NCBI GenBank assembly: GCA_007570785.1 | Contig: ML664183.1 | Location: forward strand, 17,593,368-17,657,367 | Direction of reading: 5' to 3' | Origin: Antilocapra americana | Taxonomy: Eukaryota > Chordata > Mammalia > Artiodactyla > Antilocapridae | DNA: 64,000 nucleotides | Part shown: piece by piece, positions 53,574 through 59,500 of the stretch | Layout of the letters: every line of letters begins with the position of its first letter | How positions within the stretch are numbered: position 1 is the stretch's first letter | The notes under the pieces: generated by a model | What the model saw: only the letters and a program-made list of their open reading frames with translations | Database searches by the model: none | Told to the model about the DNA's origin: nothing | Position numbers and translations under genes: made by a program

Positions 53574-56500
53574 TGTGTGTGTGTGTTTATGTAAATATTG
53601 TGTCTCAAGGGTTCTAAAATGTTTCAGTAGCAATTAAGGAAGAACAAAAGCACCTTTAAAAACAGAAGACATCAGCCAGCCTAATTGCTGCAGCCTAATT
53701 GCTGCAGTTTCTTTTTAATTACTGTGGTATCATCAGCAGATTGTTCTAAATTAACAGATTCTATTTAGGGTGTACACCTGTGACACAATTTGGCATCAGA
53801 AATTTTGTTACCATTCTGAGCCTAGAGACATAGAGATAGGTCCCACATTCTCAGCAAGGCACAACTTTCCTCTTAATCAGGGAGGCAGTCGTCCAGGATT
53901 TAAGAGACTCAACAATAGCAACAACAACAAATCAGGAGACGTGGGCTGTAGCTGGTGTTTCTGACTTCTCTCTTGAGTTCCCACATGGCAGCGGAAACTG
54001 GGATGGCACTAGAATGAAAATTAATTAGATGTCAGGTTAGGGCACTGGTGTTGAAGCAGGGTTTGCTTCCTCTACTGTAGGATAGAGATGAATAAAAACA
54101 AACATTGCCAGGGAACTCCTTGGTGTTTCAATGCTTCAGACTTCACTTTCCAGTGCAGACTGATTCCTGGTAGGTGAGCTAAGATCCCACATGCCTCGAG
54201 GCCAAAAAACCGAAACACAGAACAGAAGCAGTATTGCAACAGATACAATAAAGACTTGAAAGAACACAAGCATTTCTAAATATATTTTTATTCACATTTC
54301 CCATAAGATTAAAAAGGAATTCATATTTCTCATAAGATTAAAAAAGCACCAATTGATCCTATTGGAAAAAAAGAACATCAAAAGATGAACAGTGGGTGGG
54401 AGAACTGATGCAGATGAAATGAGTCCTGAATTCTTTCAAGCCCCTCTTTGGTATTAGCTCTGTCAGAGAACTCAAGGACTATGAGAGGGAAAACTCCATG
54501 AGAGTCCCTGAGGAAACACTCTTGTTCTCTGCAAAGAAGATAATTTGGTCTACCTACTCCTAACCTTCCTTGGTGGCTCAGATGGTAAAGAATCTGCCTG
54601 TGATGCCGGTGACTGGGATTTGATCCCTGGATGGGGAAGATCGTCTATAGAAGGGAATGGCTACCCACTCCAATATTCTTGCCTGGAGAATCCCATGGAC
54701 AGAGGAGCCTGGCAGGCTACATTACAGTCCATGGGGTTGCAGAGTTGGACATGACTGAGCAACTAAGGCTTTCACTCCTAACCTTAAATTTTCTTGATTA
54801 TCTTTCCAGTGAGGTTGGAGTATCTTGTGCTATAGACTGCATTGCTGGAATTTCATATTTGTGGGCAGTAAACCCAGGTCAAAGTCTCAGGGCCTTCAGG
54901 TTTCTGGGAAGTCACTGTGGGTTTGGTGGAGAGTTGAAAATGCTCTGGCTAATCAGCCAGCACCACAAAACTTGACTGAAAGATGCTTTTCCAAATTGGC
55001 ACTTGTTGGGTAAAAGTGTATAGTATTCATTTTAGCTCGTTTGCTTTTCATGGTAAGGCTGTGTGGGTTTTCTAGGAACTGTATGAGTCCGCCTCCCAGG
55101 AGGTAACTGGGCCACTGGCTTCAGCTCATCAGTGGGTGAATATGACGGATGTCACCGTCTGGCTCAATTCTACGCACACAGTAAGTGTCACCGAGTCATA
55201 CGGTTTATGTGCCACAAGGAAAAAGCTCTGGGCTGATCTTATCGTTGGAGTTCAACTTCTGTTTCTTTTGTTTTTTTTTTTTCCTATAGGCAAAAACGTG
55301 TAAACCAGCCTTGGGCTACAGTTTTGCAGCTGGCACAATTGACGGATTTGGAACCCTCAATTTTACTCAGGGTGAGGTGCAGACTGATGAGGTTTATGGT
55401 TCTAGGTTCTGAACTGCAGGGTTCTGCTCCCTAACAGGGTTTCATGTAGCCAATACACTGACTATTTTAATTTTTAAAATTTAGGGGTAGGTAGGATTTC
55501 CAGGTTCGTACACGATTCCTCAGGAGTCGTTATCTTTCATAGTTTTAGCTTTCCACCGATTCAGATAGAATCAGAGATTCTCTCTGCACTTCACCCTGTG
55601 GAGGAATAGTTTTAAACTGGGCAAGAATGGATTTGGAGTGGTGCAGAGCAGAAGTGTCGGTTTAACACCCACAATATGAACTGGCCTTTCCATCTGGTTA
55701 TTCCTGGAATTCCTTATTGGAGCCCCAATTCCTCAGAACAGAAGACTTGAGGAGCATAAAGCATGTGATCCTGGGTTTTCTTCTTGTATATGTTTCCATG
55801 AATTTATAACTGATTATTATAGGTTTTATACTTTATCCTGATTATCACTGTGGTAACATGCATTGGAAAGTACACAAAGTTAGAAAAACATTGAAGAGTA
55901 GCACCAACAGGCAATATTTTGGCTTATTTCATTCTTGTCTTTTATATACATATATATTTTGGAACCAACCATTAGTTGAAAAATAAATACAGTTGAAACG
56001 TTATACAGTTGGCATCATCTTTCCTGGCAATATTTCATCTAGCTTGGTCTAATGTTCTAAAATAAATAATTTTTGATAGCTAATATTGAGATATAATTCA
56101 CAAAACATAAAATTCAGTGGTTTTTAATGTAGTCACAGATGTATGCAACTATCACTGCTATAAATTTAGAACATTGACATCACCTCAAAGAGAAACGCTG
56201 TACATTTTAGCTGTCACAGCCCAGTCCCCATCTCTTCCAGACCTAAGAAACCACTAATCTCTTATCTCTATACTTACCTCTTCTGGATATTTTGCATAAA
56301 TGGTATCATAAAAATGTGTGGCTTTTTGTGCTGGCTTCTTTCACTTAGCGTCATGATTTCAAGGTTCATCTGTGTTGTAACATGGATTCTAAAATAATTT
56401 CATTGCCCTTTTTCTTTTTAAAAATTGTTTTGAGGTAGAGTTGATTTCAGTATAGTGTTAATTTCTGCTGTACAGCAAAGTGATTCAGTTATACATAAAT

Positions 56501-59500
56501 GTGTATATATATAATGTATATATATATATGTACACATTCCTTTCCATTTTCTTTTCCCTTGTGATTTTTTTTATAGGATATTCTATGTAGTTTCCTATGT
56601 TATATAGTAGAATCTTGTGTTTTAGCCATTCTCTATGTAAAATAGTTGCGTCTGCTAATCCCAAGCTCCCAATCCATCCCTCCCCCTTGGCAATCATGTC
56701 TGTTCTCTATGTCTGTGAGTCTATTTTGTAGATAAGTTCATTTATGTCATATTGTGACTGAATAATATTTCACTGTATGGTTTTGTCAGATTTTATCTAT
56801 ACATTCCTCAGTTGATGGATGTTTGAGTTGTTCTGTTTTGGGCTGTTAGGAATAATGCTGTTATAAATATTCATGTCCAGGCTTTTGTGTGAGCATATGA
56901 GTTCATTTCTTTGGTACGTGCCTGGAAGTGGAATTGCTGGATCACATGGTAAAATTCTCTGTTCAATTAATTGAGGAACTACCAGAGTATTTTCATTGCA
57001 CAGTTTTATGTTCTCATCAGTTTCTCTCTGAAGATTCTAATTTTTTCACATCCTCACCAATCCTTGTTTTTTTCTTCCTTTTTTTGATTCTAGCTACCCC
57101 TAGGGTGTGGAGTGGTGTCTCATTAGGGTTTTGGTTTGCGTTTTCCTGGCACAGTGAGCATCTTTTCTTATGTTTGTTGGCCATTATTGGGTCTTCCTTG
57201 GAGAAATATGTGTTCATATATTTTTCTTATTTTTGAATTGGTCTATTTGTCTTTTTATTATTGAGCTGGAAGAGTTCTTTGAGAGTCCCATGTGTGCTCT
57301 GTAAGTAGGTCCAAATATGTTCATAGTAATTATATTTTCCTGATTATTCTGTGTTCTTAGGTTTTGCAGTTAACATAGCTTTTCCCTAGATTATGGGTGT
57401 TAGGCTTGGTGGTTTTTAATTGCTCGCGCGTGTGTATACACTTACTTAAGCAGAGATCAAGAGCGGGTCTTTAGAGAATACAAGTTGGCAATTGGTACTT
57501 CAAACTGGAGATATCTTTTATAGCTTTCAAAATAGGAAAAAGATAATTCAGCTCATTGACCTGCATTTAATTATATCATATTTTAAAAATTGGCGACATG
57601 GCTGAGGAGGAGCAATAAAAACAAAACCTGAAAGATGTAGAACATATATATTCTTTTACTCTATCAACCAGACTGAGGGTCTAATTAAATAATGGCTCTG
57701 ACTTTAATGTGTACAGGAGATTTTACCTCTTCTATTATGCAAACTGTTTGAAATCACTGAACAGCAAGCTTAATAAAATCTCTCAAAGTTTGAAAAGCAT
57801 TGTTGTATAACATTTGTCAAAATGATGGTATTTTTTAGAGGGTTGCAATCGTATTAATCTGAACATTCCTAATAGGGATGACTGAAGGGGATTCATTTTG
57901 GGAAACTCTTCGGGATCAGGTTCTGGGCAAGCCATCTGAAGAAATCAAAGAATGCCATAAACCAAAGCCAGTCCTTCTTCATACTGGAGAGGTAATGCAC
58001 TTGGATTATCATGGTGAAATTAGTATATTGTTATTTTTAAGTTTATGAATTATCAGATATGAATAGGTTCATGTTAAATAGTAGATCCGTGTATTATACA
58101 AATGTTCCCAAATCAAATTTTTAATGTTAAAAATATGGATGCCATAAGTTTAACTCTAAAGAAATAAGGGGTATGGTTATTAAATATACTGACTTAGATT
58201 TTTACATGCATAGTAAATAACTGAAACAGTTAGAACAGAGGAAAAGGAGAATAAGATTAAGATTAATGAACACAGAATTCCTCACAGAGAAAGACATCTC
58301 AGTTTATTTTTCACAACACAGGCAACATTATTAACTAAAGCAATATTCTTTAAATACCCTTTGGAACATGGATTTTCATATTCATGCCAGTGTTCATAAT
58401 ACCATGAATTTTTGATGTAGAAACAATTTTTAAATACAGTTTTTTTCTAATATTTACTTAGAAATTCTTTAAGAAGGAGAGGAAATGAAGGTATAGAAGA
58501 AAGAGAGGGAAAGATTCTATGCTGATCTGAACATGTTAAAGGATATACTCTCTTGGAGAAGAAAAGTAAGGCAAGACTTGGTAACTGAAGATTTAAAGTG
58601 CTATTTAGAGTAAAAAGAGAAATAATTAAGTTATTCCAAATGATGGTAATTCCTTATTTGTCTTGTATAAGGATAGTCACCATGGTAATATAGGAGGATC
58701 TTGGTTATCTGTTATACATTGTGATTCCATAAAGATAAAGCCACCAAAAACTTCATTGATGAGAAAATAATTCCAGGTTAATGGGACACTGGTGTTTGAA
58801 ACTCACATATTAATACTAGACAGAATATTTAATGCTACATAACTTAGAAAAAAATCTGTGACTGTAGGATAAGACACCCCAAACAACTGGCAACATTTAA
58901 TATCCATTAACAAAGGAAATTCTGTGAGCAGCACTGGTCTCTTGAGCAAACAGAGTAATATTCTTAACACAGTTTTCATGCTTTTGGTTCTTAGCTGTTA
59001 AAACCTCATCCCTGGCACCCAGATATTGTTGATGTTCAGATTGTTACTCTTGGGTTCTTGGCCATCACTGCCATCCCTGGGGAGTTTACGTAAGTTCCTC
59101 TTTTTTATTTTGTGAGATTTTGTGATAGTTATAGATGCGTTTCTGTTGGAATCCTTTCTTATGATGGGCAGATAACCCTGTACTGACCCTTGTGTATCCT
59201 ACTGTGCCATGTATGGCAACAGTGAGAAATATTCCCAAGCTTCTTTTGGTGGGGCCTCTGAAGAATAAACCTCTTTATGCCTCTCACTAGTGTGTATCTT
59301 GAAGTAAATGTAAAAATTTGAGACGTTACCATTCCAGATTAAAATTATGCAGTGACTTATTATATCAGCAGAATGACTTTAAATAATATTAAAATACAGG
59401 AACATGAACAATCAGTTTAGGTATCAGAAGCATAGAAACATGTTTTAAATTTGTTCTTTATGCCATATTTCCTGTCTTAGTAAGTAGCAATTTTGTATTT

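Larger units (their letters stand above)
52777..55075 (+). other. ASAH2: ASAH2 intron 9
   Basis: 2299 nt with a GA/GT microsatellite, a CHR SINE, a Bov-tA and two small tandem duplications. Confidence 0.92.
55372..57875 (+). other. ASAH2: ASAH2 intron 11
   Basis: 2504 nt, about half of it an antisense L1M with a younger L1 inside; the rest unassigned. Confidence 0.92.

Noticed and set aside
53532..53586. (GA)n(GT)n tract as a chromatin or recombination signal
   Set aside because: Compound dinucleotide repeats of this size are common in mammalian introns and nothing nearby suggests more.
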